From assembly GCA_017521025.1 (NCBI GenBank), contig JAFXEB010000002.1:23893-87892 (forward strand): DNA of 64,000 nucleotides. Reading direction: 5' to 3'. Positions 43,801 to 51,969 of this stretch are shown here, in pieces. This DNA is from Clostridia bacterium. Its GTDB lineage: Bacteria > Bacillota > Clostridia > Oscillospirales > CAG-382. Numbering within the stretch: position 1 is the first letter of the stretch; each line of letters begins with the position of its first letter. The notes under the pieces are model-generated. The model made no database searches and was not told the origin of the DNA. It saw only the letters and a list, made by a program, of their open reading frames with translations. The translations under genes were made by a program, and so were the position numbers.

Positions 43801-45461
43801 ACGGCGGTCACGTCCATTCCGCAGAGGCTATGGATGATCAGGCTCCCACCTGTACCGAAAACGGCTACACCGGCAGAACGTATTGTGAAGGCTGTGCCTC
43901 CGTTGCAGATTGGGGCACCACCGTTGACGCAACGGGTCATACCTATGAGCTTAGCGACGGCGTGGTTAAGTGCCACTGCGGCGCTTTGCTGAACGGTGTA
44001 CATACCGATGGCAAGACCTATGTTGACGGCGTGATTATCGCCGACGGTTGGACCGAGAGCTATGAGTATTATATGAACGGCGTTAAGCTTATCGGTCTTA
44101 ACGAGATAGACGGCTACTACTACGACTTCGGCGACGAGGGCGTTTGCGAGAACAAGGCACGTCTTGACGGTTTCTATTACGACAAGAGCTCTTCCTCCTA
44201 CAGATATTTCACCGCAGGTAAGATAACCACCGGCGAAGTCACCATCTTCCCCGAGGTTTACTTCTATGACGCAAATGGCTATGCCGTAAGCGGCAAGGTC
44301 GATGTACTGGGCTACACCTGCTATTTCGACGAGAAGGGTGCTTTTGCCTACTCTGATGACGCAAGCGTTGTTGATGCAGGCTATAGCGGCACCAATATCC
44401 AATACGTACTCCTCTCCGACGGTACCCTTAAGGTGGACGGCGATGGAGTTATGAAGGACTATTCCTCCAGCGGTCTGTACCCTGCCTGGGTTATTCAGAA
44501 TGATGCAACTGCCATTACCTCTCTCGTTGTAGGTAACGGTATCACCAAGATAGGTAAATTCGGATTCTACAAGAATGCACATCTCAAAGCCGTAAGCTTT
44601 GAAGAGAATTCTTCCCTTGAAACAATTGGCTGGGGCGCATTTGGTCACTGCTGGCGTCTTGCCGCCGTTACCATTCCCGCAAGCGTTAAGGTGCTTGAGG
44701 AGTATGCGTTCTACGAGTGCGGTGCGCTCAAGAGCTTCAGCGTTGAGGAGGGCAGCCAGCTTACCACTATCAAGGATTACGCTTTCCAGCACGATATCGG
44801 TATAGAAACTGCATATATTCCCGATTCTGCCACCAATCTCGGCGTCGGTATCTTTGTAAAGGCAAACGCAAGCCTTGTTATCAGCGTTGTTGAAAACTCT
44901 GTAGCAGAGTATTACGCTATAGCAAACGGCATTAAATACGAGACCAGAGCAGGCAACGTATATCCCGCACACAGCGGTTACTGTAACAGCACTGTTGCTT
45001 GGGAGCTTTATCCGGACGGCACTCTCCGTATCGACGGTACGGGTGCTATGCCTGATTACACCAATTACGCACAGCAGCCTTGGGCAAACTACCGTCATCT
45101 TATCAAGAAGATAGTTATAGGCAAGGATATTACTGCTATCGGCAATTATAATTTCGCCTACACCCAGGGAGTTGAAAGCATATACTTTGAGGACGGTAGC
45201 GCTCTCGAAAGCATAGGCGTACTCTCCTTCTTCAATTGCCCTAAGGTAGTAAGCGTAGTTCTTCCCGAAAGCATCAAGACCATAGGCAGTTATGCGTTTG
45301 CAGAATGCTTCAATCTTGAAACCGTATATATCCCCGAAGGCGTTAGCATGATATATCACAACGCATTCAACAACTCTGCCAAGGTCGTTCTTAACGTAAA
45401 AGGCGGCAGCTTTGGCGAGGATTTTGCAATAACCAACAAAATAGGCTACACCGCAAGATAG
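40824..45461 (+). CDS. Giant secreted phosphodiester glycosidase-like protein with leucine-rich repeats
   Basis: 1545 aa; AAGGAG precedes ATG. Signal peptide ~1-32. Residues ~45-310 form a NAGPA/phosphodiester-glycosidase domain (GINASYYNMINGKPTG, HLDGGGSCTYA, VSNGFLIV), a family found in exopolysaccharide loci. Two Ig-like regions, a lectin-like jelly-roll (~490-700) and a cohesin-like segment (~820-920) follow. Next are a Cys/His motif near 1000-1040 (CTENGYTGRTYCEGC), aromatic repeats resembling cell-wall/choline-binding units (~1070-1180; DGYYYDFGDEG, GYTCYFDEKGAF), and BspA-type leucine-rich repeats to the end (~1230-1540). There is no wall anchor. It probably acts on or binds the surface polymer; the aromatic repeats could hold it there. 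Confidence 0.87.
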   Translation: MKNTSRILSALLCFVMIVGIFPASVIGASAAEVNGKFANSSLTVATEKNSTLAPGITQDAYTVYDSNGDQVKMFITTADMSVDTVKLFASYKDMDPTNYGMSKLTQQVEAFNKKAAAGDEYYQGTVVAGINASYYNMINGKPTGTFVMNGIDVTTESEGNAYGYFAVMKDGSVKIGNKGDYSADKGNIREAIGIYTMLIVDGQICAGLNTVQKYPRQTIGITADGNVILMTADGNQAPKSIGLTVLEQAQVMLDLGCVWAGHLDGGGSCTYAAKPEGSNDFSIANSPSDGSERSVSNGFLIVSTAVSDGKLASASLVAESEYVTPGSAVKLSATGVDSAGGPAEIPEDATWQLEDSSYGTVADGVFTSTGKCGGAVVQLAVGGKVVGEATVNVVIPDTVKFLSSEMVVPYGKSVKLELIATYGPKDVVVKASDFNFVFDNPAVGTIDGFSFTACEENAAVTGSNLTATLVYDETVVATTKLTLGKGSEVVYDFEDGTNQNVYINETPGTKYNYVWPEVTQQVVNGENGKVHGGSFALGADIDYSNSLESGYMKTSIYATETRVFENAVRVGAWIYVSDEWVGLWIRWTLRSVTGYNPDGTPIFASGTINGNNMDTGAGGTGVVYSFDEPGWHYLHVDTSAYSAVGWSANGAMMQLYISDRDGSAYDYVASENSNIPSKFRFYIDDITVDYSTAVDDREAPVFSDITYAVEGMADAAVLNNQTVSSNKVTFGTSVDDYMDKSNFTGIDASTVKAYIDGVEVECAYANGLVSVSDAVLDNGKHTVKFSACDKMGNYGCAYGYITVNSADSNSTVKLVPTNPELDRILLGSIYNMDLVATAIEDVQSVKVTIDLDNNSTWQLDHMTLAEGFEAKYAIDATENIAVIEITRVGENAETGEKAIATLPVRVWSLKTGYVYANGTKQGAQAFTYAQFKSMGEFWRMSVIANVECGVLTRVDGSVSTFTGERVFCDTEMWANKANMTATADGLAYFNAWNGGHVHSAEAMDDQAPTCTENGYTGRTYCEGCASVADWGTTVDATGHTYELSDGVVKCHCGALLNGVHTDGKTYVDGVIIADGWTESYEYYMNGVKLIGLNEIDGYYYDFGDEGVCENKARLDGFYYDKSSSSYRYFTAGKITTGEVTIFPEVYFYDANGYAVSGKVDVLGYTCYFDEKGAFAYSDDASVVDAGYSGTNIQYVLLSDGTLKVDGDGVMKDYSSSGLYPAWVIQNDATAITSLVVGNGITKIGKFGFYKNAHLKAVSFEENSSLETIGWGAFGHCWRLAAVTIPASVKVLEEYAFYECGALKSFSVEEGSQLTTIKDYAFQHDIGIETAYIPDSATNLGVGIFVKANASLVISVVENSVAEYYAIANGIKYETRAGNVYPAHSGYCNSTVAWELYPDGTLRIDGTGAMPDYTNYAQQPWANYRHLIKKIVIGKDITAIGNYNFAYTQGVESIYFEDGSALESIGVLSFFNCPKVVSVVLPESIKTIGSYAFAECFNLETVYIPEGVSMIYHNAFNNSAKVVLNVKGGSFGEDFAITNKIGYTAR

Positions 45462-45497
45462 CCTAAAAGTCTTTTGACTTTTGATAGGTAACAGAAC

Positions 45498-45527
45498 GGG
45501 TGGTTGCGACCGAAAATCGCAGCCACC
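45498..45527 (+). promoter_or_regulatory. Hairpin between the giant secreted gene and the glycosyltransferase block
   Basis: A 12-bp stem (GGGTGGTTGCGA / TCGCAGCCACCC, one G-U pair), loop 45510-45515, without a T-run. It may be a partial terminator or a 3'-end protection element that lowers expression of the downstream genes. Confidence 0.55.
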
Positions 45528-45559
45528 CGACATCTGATAATGATATTATCGAGTTTGTT

Positions 45560-46672
45560 ATGAGAGTATTATTTATTAATTCCGTCTGCGGTATCCGCAG
45601 TACGGGACGTATCGTTACGGATCTTGCCGACGTATATATGGCAGACGGCCATCAATGCAAGATCGCTTACGGCAGGGAAAACGCCCCCGCCGAATATATG
45701 GATATTGCCTACAGGATAGGCACGGACACAAGCGTTAAGATAAACGCTCTCAAGACCCGTATTTTTGATAACGATGCCTTTTGCGCAAAAGGCGCAACCA
45801 AAAGGCTTATTGAATTTGCAGACAATTATGATCCCGACCTGTTGTGGCTTCACAACCTACACGGGTATTATATTAATATAGAGTTGTTGTTTGAATGGAT
45901 AAAAAGCAGGCCGCAGATGGAGGTCAGGTGGACTCTTCATGACTGTTGGGCATTTACCGGTCATTGCGCCCATTTTTCCGCCATTGGCTGTGAGGGCTGG
46001 CGCAGTGGCTGCGGGGATTGTCCACAGAAGGGTGAATATCCCAAAAGCATTGTTTTCGACAACAGCAAAAGTAATTACGCAAGGAAGAAAAACGCCTTTC
46101 TCGGCGTGAATAATATGACTCTTGTCACCCCCTCTCATTGGTTGGCTGACCTCGTAAAGCAAAGCTTTCTTGGCGCTTATCCGACGGAGGTGGTGCACAA
46201 CACCATAGACGTAGACGTTTTTGTGCCCACTAAAGGTGACTTCAGAGAAAGGCACGGGCTCGGCAAGACCTTTGTCGTGTTGGGCGTTGCCTCAGCCTGG
46301 AGCGAAAAAAAGGGACTTTCCGACTTTGTAAGGCTTTCGCTCCTGCTCGGTGAGGGCTTCAGGGTGGTGTTGGTAGGGCTTACTAAAAAGCAGATAAAAA
46401 CCATGCCGCACGGCATACTGTGCATAGAAAGAACCAATTCAAAGAAGGAGCTGGCGGAGATATATACCGCCGCAGATGCTTTCGTAAACCTGACTTATGA
46501 GGATACGTACCCAACGGTGAACCTGGAGGCCACCGCCTGCGGCACTCCCTGCATTACATATCGCACCGGCGGTAGCGTGGAAAGTGTCCCGGAGGAAAAC
46601 GTGGCAGAGCAGGGTGATGTTGAAGCCGTTGCAAGGATGCTTAAAGGGATGAAAGCAGATAAAAGTCAATGA
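45560..46672 (+). CDS. GT4 glycosyltransferase, WcaC-like
   Basis: 370 aa from ATG 45560 (MRVLFINSVCGIRSTGRI); upstream frame overlaps the hairpin and is excluded. It has HDCWAFTGHCAHF...GCGDCPQ, a Cys-rich acceptor-side motif, and the GT4 donor site YTAADAFVNLTYEDTYPTVNLEATACGTP with the E(x7)E pair. It is clearly paralogous to the enzyme at 49087, so the repeat unit may contain two similar linkages. It overlaps the next gene by 4 bases (ATGA). Confidence 0.88.
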   Translation: MRVLFINSVCGIRSTGRIVTDLADVYMADGHQCKIAYGRENAPAEYMDIAYRIGTDTSVKINALKTRIFDNDAFCAKGATKRLIEFADNYDPDLLWLHNLHGYYINIELLFEWIKSRPQMEVRWTLHDCWAFTGHCAHFSAIGCEGWRSGCGDCPQKGEYPKSIVFDNSKSNYARKKNAFLGVNNMTLVTPSHWLADLVKQSFLGAYPTEVVHNTIDVDVFVPTKGDFRERHGLGKTFVVLGVASAWSEKKGLSDFVRLSLLLGEGFRVVLVGLTKKQIKTMPHGILCIERTNSKKELAEIYTAADAFVNLTYEDTYPTVNLEATACGTPCITYRTGGSVESVPEENVAEQGDVEAVARMLKGMKADKSQ

Positions 46673-47880
46673 ATATCTTATATTTCGGCACCGTTTGCGA
46701 TGCCAAAAATTATGACAATCTACTAAAAGGCTGTAAGGCAAAGCCATCGGTCGCTCCGCTGGTTTTTGAAAGCTCCTTTCTTGACGGTATGAAGAAGAAC
46801 GGAGCGGAGATGGAGATATACTCATTCCCAATGGTGCCTACCTTTCCGAACTGCAAGCTTTTGCGTTTTGGCGGCTTTAAGGAAAAGCTTGAATGCGGCT
46901 ATGAGTGCAGATGGCTGTACACCGTAAACCTGCCGGTGCTTAAGCAGCTTTCGAGAAAGCTCAGCGGCAGGCGTGCCATAAAGAGCTGGTGCAAGAAGAA
47001 CAGGGGAGACGGACTTATACTTACCTATTCAGTGCCGCCCTTTCTCGTTGGGGATGTGCTGAAATACGGAAAAAAATACGGTGTCGGGACGGTCGCCATC
47101 ATCCCCGATCTTTTGAGGGATATGTACGTAAACGAAAAGCCGTCCTTACTGACAAGGCTTAAAAATTTGTATATTCGGCCTGCACTCAAAAAGCAGAGCG
47201 GCTATGACGGGTACGTTTATCTGACCGAGGCTATGGCGGAGGTCGTCGCCCCCGACAAGCCCTATACGGTTATGGAGGGCATAGCCCTTTGTGAGAAAGA
47301 CGCACGAGAGGAGCGACTCGAAAAAGCTTTTCCCTACGGGATAATGTATGCAGGAATGCTCCATGAGAAGTACGGCATCATAAACCTTATAGACGCCTTT
47401 GAAGCCTTGAAGCGTGAGGATGCAGAGCTGTGGCTTTTCGGGGACGGCAGCGCAAGGGCGGAGATAGAGCGGCGCGCCGCCGCAAACCCAAGTATCCGTT
47501 ATTTCGGCACTGTGAGCCGAGGTGAAATACTGGAGTACGAGAAAAAAGCGACCCTGCTTATTAATCCGAGAGACCCTGACGAGGAGTTCACACAATACAG
47601 TTTTCCGTCCAAAACCGTCGAGTATATGCTGTCGGGCACGCCTCTCATAACTACAAAGCTCAGGGGTATTCCTGACGAGTATTTCGGTTACACCTTCGCT
47701 TCCGACGGAAACAGCGTAGCTGAGCTTAAGTCCTTAATGGAGAAATGCCTGTCTCTTGCCGCTGAGGAGCTTTGCGCTTTCGGAAAAAAAGCATGCAGGT
47801 TCATCACGGAAGAAAAGAATTCAAAAAAGCAGGCATTAAAAGTAATCAATTTCCTAAAAGAGGTGCAGTATGACGCTTAG
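46669..47880 (+). CDS. GT4 glycosyltransferase
   Basis: 403-aa GT-B enzyme. MYAGMLHEKYGI opens the nucleotide-binding half, and FPSKTVEYMLSGTPLITTKLRGIPDEY is the GT4 donor motif. N-terminal half with VAIIPDLLRDMY matches polysaccharide transferases. Starts at ATGA overlapping the previous stop and overlaps the polymerase gene by 11 bases. Sugar unknown. Confidence 0.87.
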   Translation: MNILYFGTVCDAKNYDNLLKGCKAKPSVAPLVFESSFLDGMKKNGAEMEIYSFPMVPTFPNCKLLRFGGFKEKLECGYECRWLYTVNLPVLKQLSRKLSGRRAIKSWCKKNRGDGLILTYSVPPFLVGDVLKYGKKYGVGTVAIIPDLLRDMYVNEKPSLLTRLKNLYIRPALKKQSGYDGYVYLTEAMAEVVAPDKPYTVMEGIALCEKDAREERLEKAFPYGIMYAGMLHEKYGIINLIDAFEALKREDAELWLFGDGSARAEIERRAAANPSIRYFGTVSRGEILEYEKKATLLINPRDPDEEFTQYSFPSKTVEYMLSGTPLITTKLRGIPDEYFGYTFASDGNSVAELKSLMEKCLSLAAEELCAFGKKACRFITEEKNSKKQALKVINFLKEVQYDA

Positions 47881-49078
47881 GATAAGTATAAACAAGCTCA
47901 GATATGCGCTTGTCTTTGCGTTGCTGTTTTTTGCGGCGATGAATTTCAAAGCAAAATTTTTCTATTTTGTCTTTGCCGCTTTGATATCCTTAGGCATATT
48001 GCAGAGGAGGCTATTGATAAACGCAGGCTCGTTGGTCTATTTAGCGCTGGGCGTGCTTATGGCAGTATATAACTATGACGAGGGCGTTCTGTCTATGGTA
48101 CGTTGCCTCGCTCCTTTGTCGCTTTATTTGGTTGGATACAATATTACGGCGATAATGGAGGGTAAAGCGCAGGACTTTGCTTTTGACGAGGATGCTGCGA
48201 AAAGAACAGGGTATTTTTTGCTTATATCAATATCTGCCGGCTCTTTCTTTCACTATATATTGAATTTTGCCACCAATTACAACAAGTTTCTGGGTAGAAA
48301 CACTATTGATATATGGACAGGCAGCGTAATGGCGGCTACGGGACAGGCAACTCTTGCCTGCCTTATGCTGGGACTTTCCGTGGCAATGATTTTTGCTCCG
48401 AAAAAAAGGTCACATCGCTGGATAGGAGCAATCAGTATTGTTTGTATGATTGCGTATAACCTTGTCCTTGCGGGAAGAACTTTGTTTGTAGTGCTGTTGG
48501 TGCTTTTTGCGGTGGCAATTTTGTATATGCGGAAAAGTCTTACCACCAAGGGAGGCAAGCTAAAGCTTTTTATCGGCTGTATAATGACGGTGCTTTCATT
48601 GGCGGTAGCGTATTTTTACAATCTGTTTGGACTTCGCAGTTATATATCACAATCGAATTTCTTCAACCGTTTTGGCGCCTCTCTTGATATGTTTGCCGAA
48701 GACTCCAGCAGGGCAAGCAGCAAATGGGCCTTCATAGTAAACAGTCTTGAATATCCTTTTGGCGGACTCAAGCTCAGAGAGCAGTATGGATATGCCCATG
48801 ACCTTTTGCTTGACGGTTACGACGAATATGGACTTTTCGGCTTCTTACTTTTGGTTTCGGTGCTTGCGCTTGGCGTATGGGAGCTATATAAGTTTTTACG
48901 CTTTACAAGCTATTCCCATGAGCTGAAGCTTGCGTATCTGTGCGTTTACGTTTCGGTATTGCTGATATTCTGCGTGGAGCCTATTCTTGCAGGTATGCCA
49001 TGGCTTTTTGCTTGTTATTGCCTGATAAACGGTTGCCTTACCGGTATGAATATGGCGCATTTCTCAAAAAAACAGTGA
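47870..49078 (+). CDS. O-antigen/capsule polymerase-like membrane protein (Wzy)
   Basis: 402 aa, about ten to eleven membrane helices and a large periplasmic-type loop (~residues 260-310) with HDLLLDGYDEYGLFGFLL, the Wzy/WaaL landmark after NRF and LEYPFG. Wzy enzymes join repeat units on the outer face of the membrane. Presence with a Wzx-like flippase (51970) and a monotopic priming transferase fits a Wzx/Wzy pathway. Sequence is poorly conserved in this family, so the call rests on topology, motif and context. Confidence 0.82.
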   Translation: MTLRISINKLRYALVFALLFFAAMNFKAKFFYFVFAALISLGILQRRLLINAGSLVYLALGVLMAVYNYDEGVLSMVRCLAPLSLYLVGYNITAIMEGKAQDFAFDEDAAKRTGYFLLISISAGSFFHYILNFATNYNKFLGRNTIDIWTGSVMAATGQATLACLMLGLSVAMIFAPKKRSHRWIGAISIVCMIAYNLVLAGRTLFVVLLVLFAVAILYMRKSLTTKGGKLKLFIGCIMTVLSLAVAYFYNLFGLRSYISQSNFFNRFGASLDMFAEDSSRASSKWAFIVNSLEYPFGGLKLREQYGYAHDLLLDGYDEYGLFGFLLLVSVLALGVWELYKFLRFTSYSHELKLAYLCVYVSVLLIFCVEPILAGMPWLFACYCLINGCLTGMNMAHFSKKQ

Positions 49079-49086
49079 GTGATTTT

Positions 49087-50289
49087 ATGAAAATACTTCA
49101 GGTTAACACAGTGTATGGCTATGGTAGCACAGGCATGATAGCCAAGGAACTGCACGATACTTGCGTTGGAGAAGGGATCAAGTGTCTGTCTGCACACAGA
49201 TGTGTGTCAAAGGGGCAAGAGGCGCTTGCGGACAGCATAGCAATAAGCTCCCCCGTTGATATGCGAATACACGGGGCTCTTTCACGTTTTACAATGCATA
49301 AGGGACTCTTTTCTTTCTTCAAAACAAGAGCGTTTATAAAAAAAGCAAAGAAATATCGCCCCGATATTATACATTTGCACAACCTGCATGGCAGTTATAT
49401 TAATTTGCCGTTGCTGTTTAAGTATATAAAAAGTGAAAACATACCTGTTGTGTGGACCCTTCATGACTGTTGGGCGTTTACGGGTATTTGCGCACATTTT
49501 TCTGCGGCAGGCTGTGACAGATGGACATACGGCTGCGGCGACTGCCCTCAAAGAAAAAAACTGTCCTCCTGTCCCTTCGACCTTTCTGCCCGTATGTATT
49601 CGTTGAAGAAAAAATGGTTTACGGGAGTGCAAAGGCTTACTGTTGTAACGCCGTCAAGGTGGCTTTCGGAGCTTGTGCGTGGGTCGTTTCTTAAGGAGTA
49701 CTCGGTTGAATGTATATATAATGGGGTAGACCTTGATGTTTTTCGCCCAAGCCGCTCTGATTTTCGGGAGAGGTACGGTCTCGCAGATAAAAAAATAGTG
49801 TTGGGTGTTGCCTTTGGCTGGAGCTACGAAAAGGGCTTAGACGTGTTTACCGAGCTGGCTTGCAGACTTCCGAAGGACTATGCGATAGTCCTTGTTGGCA
49901 CTGACGATTCGGTTGACCGCAGTTTACCGCCTCGTATCATCTCCATACATCGTACTGACAATACAGCCGAGCTTGCCTCTGTCTATACTGCTGCCGATGT
50001 GTTTGTGAACCCTACGAGGGAAGAAGTGTTGGGGCTTGTAAATATCGAGGCGCTTGCTTGCGGTACTCCCGTTGTCACGTTCAAGGCGGGGGGCAGTCCC
50101 GAGTGTATAGACGGCTCCTGCGGCGTTGCGGTAGACATAGACGACGTAGATGGGATCGAAAAGGAGATACTGCGTATTTGTACCGATGCTCCGTACAGCG
50201 TTGACGATTGTGTTAAGCGAGCAAGGATTTTTGATAAGAAAAAAATGCTTATGGAATATATTGATCTATACAAAAGCAAAAACGCCTGA
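49087..50289 (+). CDS. GT4 glycosyltransferase, WcaC-like paralogue
   Basis: 400 aa from ATG 49087 (MKILQVNTVYGYGSTGMI); a longer frame reaching into the polymerase gene is rejected. It shares HDCWAFTGICAHF...GCGDCPQ with the enzyme at 45560 and has the GT4 donor block YTAADVFVNPTREEVLGLVNIEALACGTP. Likely adds a second residue of a related type. Same strand, 8 bases after the polymerase stop. Confidence 0.88.
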   Translation: MKILQVNTVYGYGSTGMIAKELHDTCVGEGIKCLSAHRCVSKGQEALADSIAISSPVDMRIHGALSRFTMHKGLFSFFKTRAFIKKAKKYRPDIIHLHNLHGSYINLPLLFKYIKSENIPVVWTLHDCWAFTGICAHFSAAGCDRWTYGCGDCPQRKKLSSCPFDLSARMYSLKKKWFTGVQRLTVVTPSRWLSELVRGSFLKEYSVECIYNGVDLDVFRPSRSDFRERYGLADKKIVLGVAFGWSYEKGLDVFTELACRLPKDYAIVLVGTDDSVDRSLPPRIISIHRTDNTAELASVYTAADVFVNPTREEVLGLVNIEALACGTPVVTFKAGGSPECIDGSCGVAVDIDDVDGIEKEILRICTDAPYSVDDCVKRARIFDKKKMLMEYIDLYKSKNA

Positions 50290-50316
50290 GCGTAGAGGTT
50301 CTCAGAGGATGGTATT

Positions 50317-51477
50317 ATGAAATTTGCGTTTATATCAAATTATTATACTCATCATCAAAAGCCTTTTTGTGAGGCTATGTATGCTTTAACCAAGGGTGAT
50401 TTCAGATTTATCGCTACGGAGGATTTTTCGGGAGAGCGAAAGAGTCTGGGTTGGCGTGAAGAGGAGGGCGTTTCATACGTCGTCCAAAAAAACAAGGCGG
50501 TAGAAAGCTGTGCAGAAACGGTCAACAACGCAGACGCTGTTATTCTCGGCAGCGCACCTTTTTCCGATGTGCTTGGCAGACTTGAGAAGGGCGGCACCGT
50601 CTTTAAGTATTCCGAAAGAATATTCAAGGGCGGTTACAGCTATGTCAAATGGCTGCCCCGTGTGCTTCGGTATTATAGAACGTACGGCAGACATAAGGCT
50701 TTGTATCTTCTTTCCGCAGGGGCATACGCCGCAGGGGATTTCGCCATTCACGGCGTGTTTCGCAATAAAAGCTATAAGTGGGGCTATTTCCCCGAGACAA
50801 GGCACTACAAGCCCGAAAGCCTTTTCGGCAGAAAAAACACGAGGAGAATACTGTGGTGCGGTCGCCTTATAGGGTGGAAGCATCCTGAGTTGGCGATCAA
50901 TATTGCCAAGCGCCTTGCAGATGACGGCGAAGAATTCTGCATGGATATAATCGGTAGCGGCGAGCTTGAGGCTGAGATAGCCAAACGCATAGCCGCTGAA
51001 AAGCTTTGTGACCGTGTCTGTCTTATGGGGGCGATGAGCTCTGAAAGTGTAAGAGATGAGATGGAAACGGCGGGGATATTTATATTCACCAGCGATTTTA
51101 ACGAGGGCTGGGGTGCTGTGCTAAACGAGGCTATGAACAGCGGCTGTGCCGTTGTGGCAAGTCACGCCGCAGGTTCGGTACCTTATCTCATCAGCCAGGG
51201 TGAAAACGGATATATATATGAAAACGGGAATGAGGATGCACTATACCGCAGGGTAAAACAGCTTTTGAATGACGAGGAAAAGCAAAGGCAGTTAGGTGAA
51301 GCGGCGTACAAAACCATTGTAGAGCTGTGGAACGGTGAGCTTGCGGCAAAGCGGCTTATCCATCTCACTGATGAAATAAATAAAAAGGGCTGTTTTGAGC
51401 CATATAAGAATGGGCCGTGCAGCAGAGCGGAAACAATGACTAACGGTTGGTATAAAGAGGTTAGCTATGACGTTTAG
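50317..51477 (+). CDS. GT4 glycosyltransferase
   Basis: 386 aa. RRILWCGRLIGWKHPELAI is the GT4 nucleotide-binding start, and FTSDFNEGWGAVLNEAMNSGCAVVASHAAGS the donor motif with catalytic Glu pair. The N-terminal part (SNYYTHHQKPFCEAMY) is unlike its neighbours. It overlaps the next gene by 11 bases, so they are co-translated. Confidence 0.88.
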   Translation: MKFAFISNYYTHHQKPFCEAMYALTKGDFRFIATEDFSGERKSLGWREEEGVSYVVQKNKAVESCAETVNNADAVILGSAPFSDVLGRLEKGGTVFKYSERIFKGGYSYVKWLPRVLRYYRTYGRHKALYLLSAGAYAAGDFAIHGVFRNKSYKWGYFPETRHYKPESLFGRKNTRRILWCGRLIGWKHPELAINIAKRLADDGEEFCMDIIGSGELEAEIAKRIAAEKLCDRVCLMGAMSSESVRDEMETAGIFIFTSDFNEGWGAVLNEAMNSGCAVVASHAAGSVPYLISQGENGYIYENGNEDALYRRVKQLLNDEEKQRQLGEAAYKTIVELWNGELAAKRLIHLTDEINKKGCFEPYKNGPCSRAETMTNGWYKEVSYDV

Positions 51478-51967
51478 AGGGCTGAAGATCAGGTGGGTAA
51501 ACCTGCGTGTCAATAAACATCTTGCCGGTACTAAAGAAAAGCATTTTGAAAAGAAAAGGCGTCTTCTTAACTCCATAGGTCACGATATAGGCGAGGGCAC
51601 AAAAATAGTAGGCCCCGTTTATTGCACGGGTAAGCTTGTAGTGGGAAAAAGCTGTTGGATAGGCAGAAACCTTACCGTTAACGGAAACGGTACGGTAACC
51701 ATAGGCGATAACTGCGATATTGCCCCTGACGTGGCATTTCAAACCGGCTCCCACGAAATAGGCGCTCCCGAAAGAAGGGCAGGCAAAGGTTATACAAAGG
51801 ACGTTTCTGTTGGTAACGGCTGTTGGTTAGGGGCGCACAGCGTTGTGTTGGGCGGAGTGACCGTGGGAAACGGTTGTGTTGTAGCCGCTTGTGCCTGTGT
51901 TGTAAGGGACGTGGCGGAGAACACGCTTGTGGGTGGCGTGCCTGCGAAAGAAATAAGAAAGATCTGA
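51467..51967 (+). CDS. Hexapeptide-repeat acetyltransferase (maltose O-acetyltransferase-like)
   Basis: 166 aa left-handed beta-helix protein. IGDNCDIAPDV, TGSHEIGAP and VGNGCWLGAHSVVLGGVTVGNGCVVAACACVVRDV are typical of the LacA/Maa/WcaF group; His in GSHEIG is the usual base. It likely O-acetylates the polysaccharide or its precursor sugar. The gap to the flippase is 2 bases. Confidence 0.9.
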   Translation: MTFRGLKIRWVNLRVNKHLAGTKEKHFEKKRRLLNSIGHDIGEGTKIVGPVYCTGKLVVGKSCWIGRNLTVNGNGTVTIGDNCDIAPDVAFQTGSHEIGAPERRAGKGYTKDVSVGNGCWLGAHSVVLGGVTVGNGCVVAACACVVRDVAENTLVGGVPAKEIRKI

Positions 51968-51969
51968 CT

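Noticed and set aside
43299..45533. Minus-strand open frame of 744 codons, with a second at 42027-43166
   Set aside because: Mirror of the giant secreted gene; composition typical of shadow frames and no start signals.
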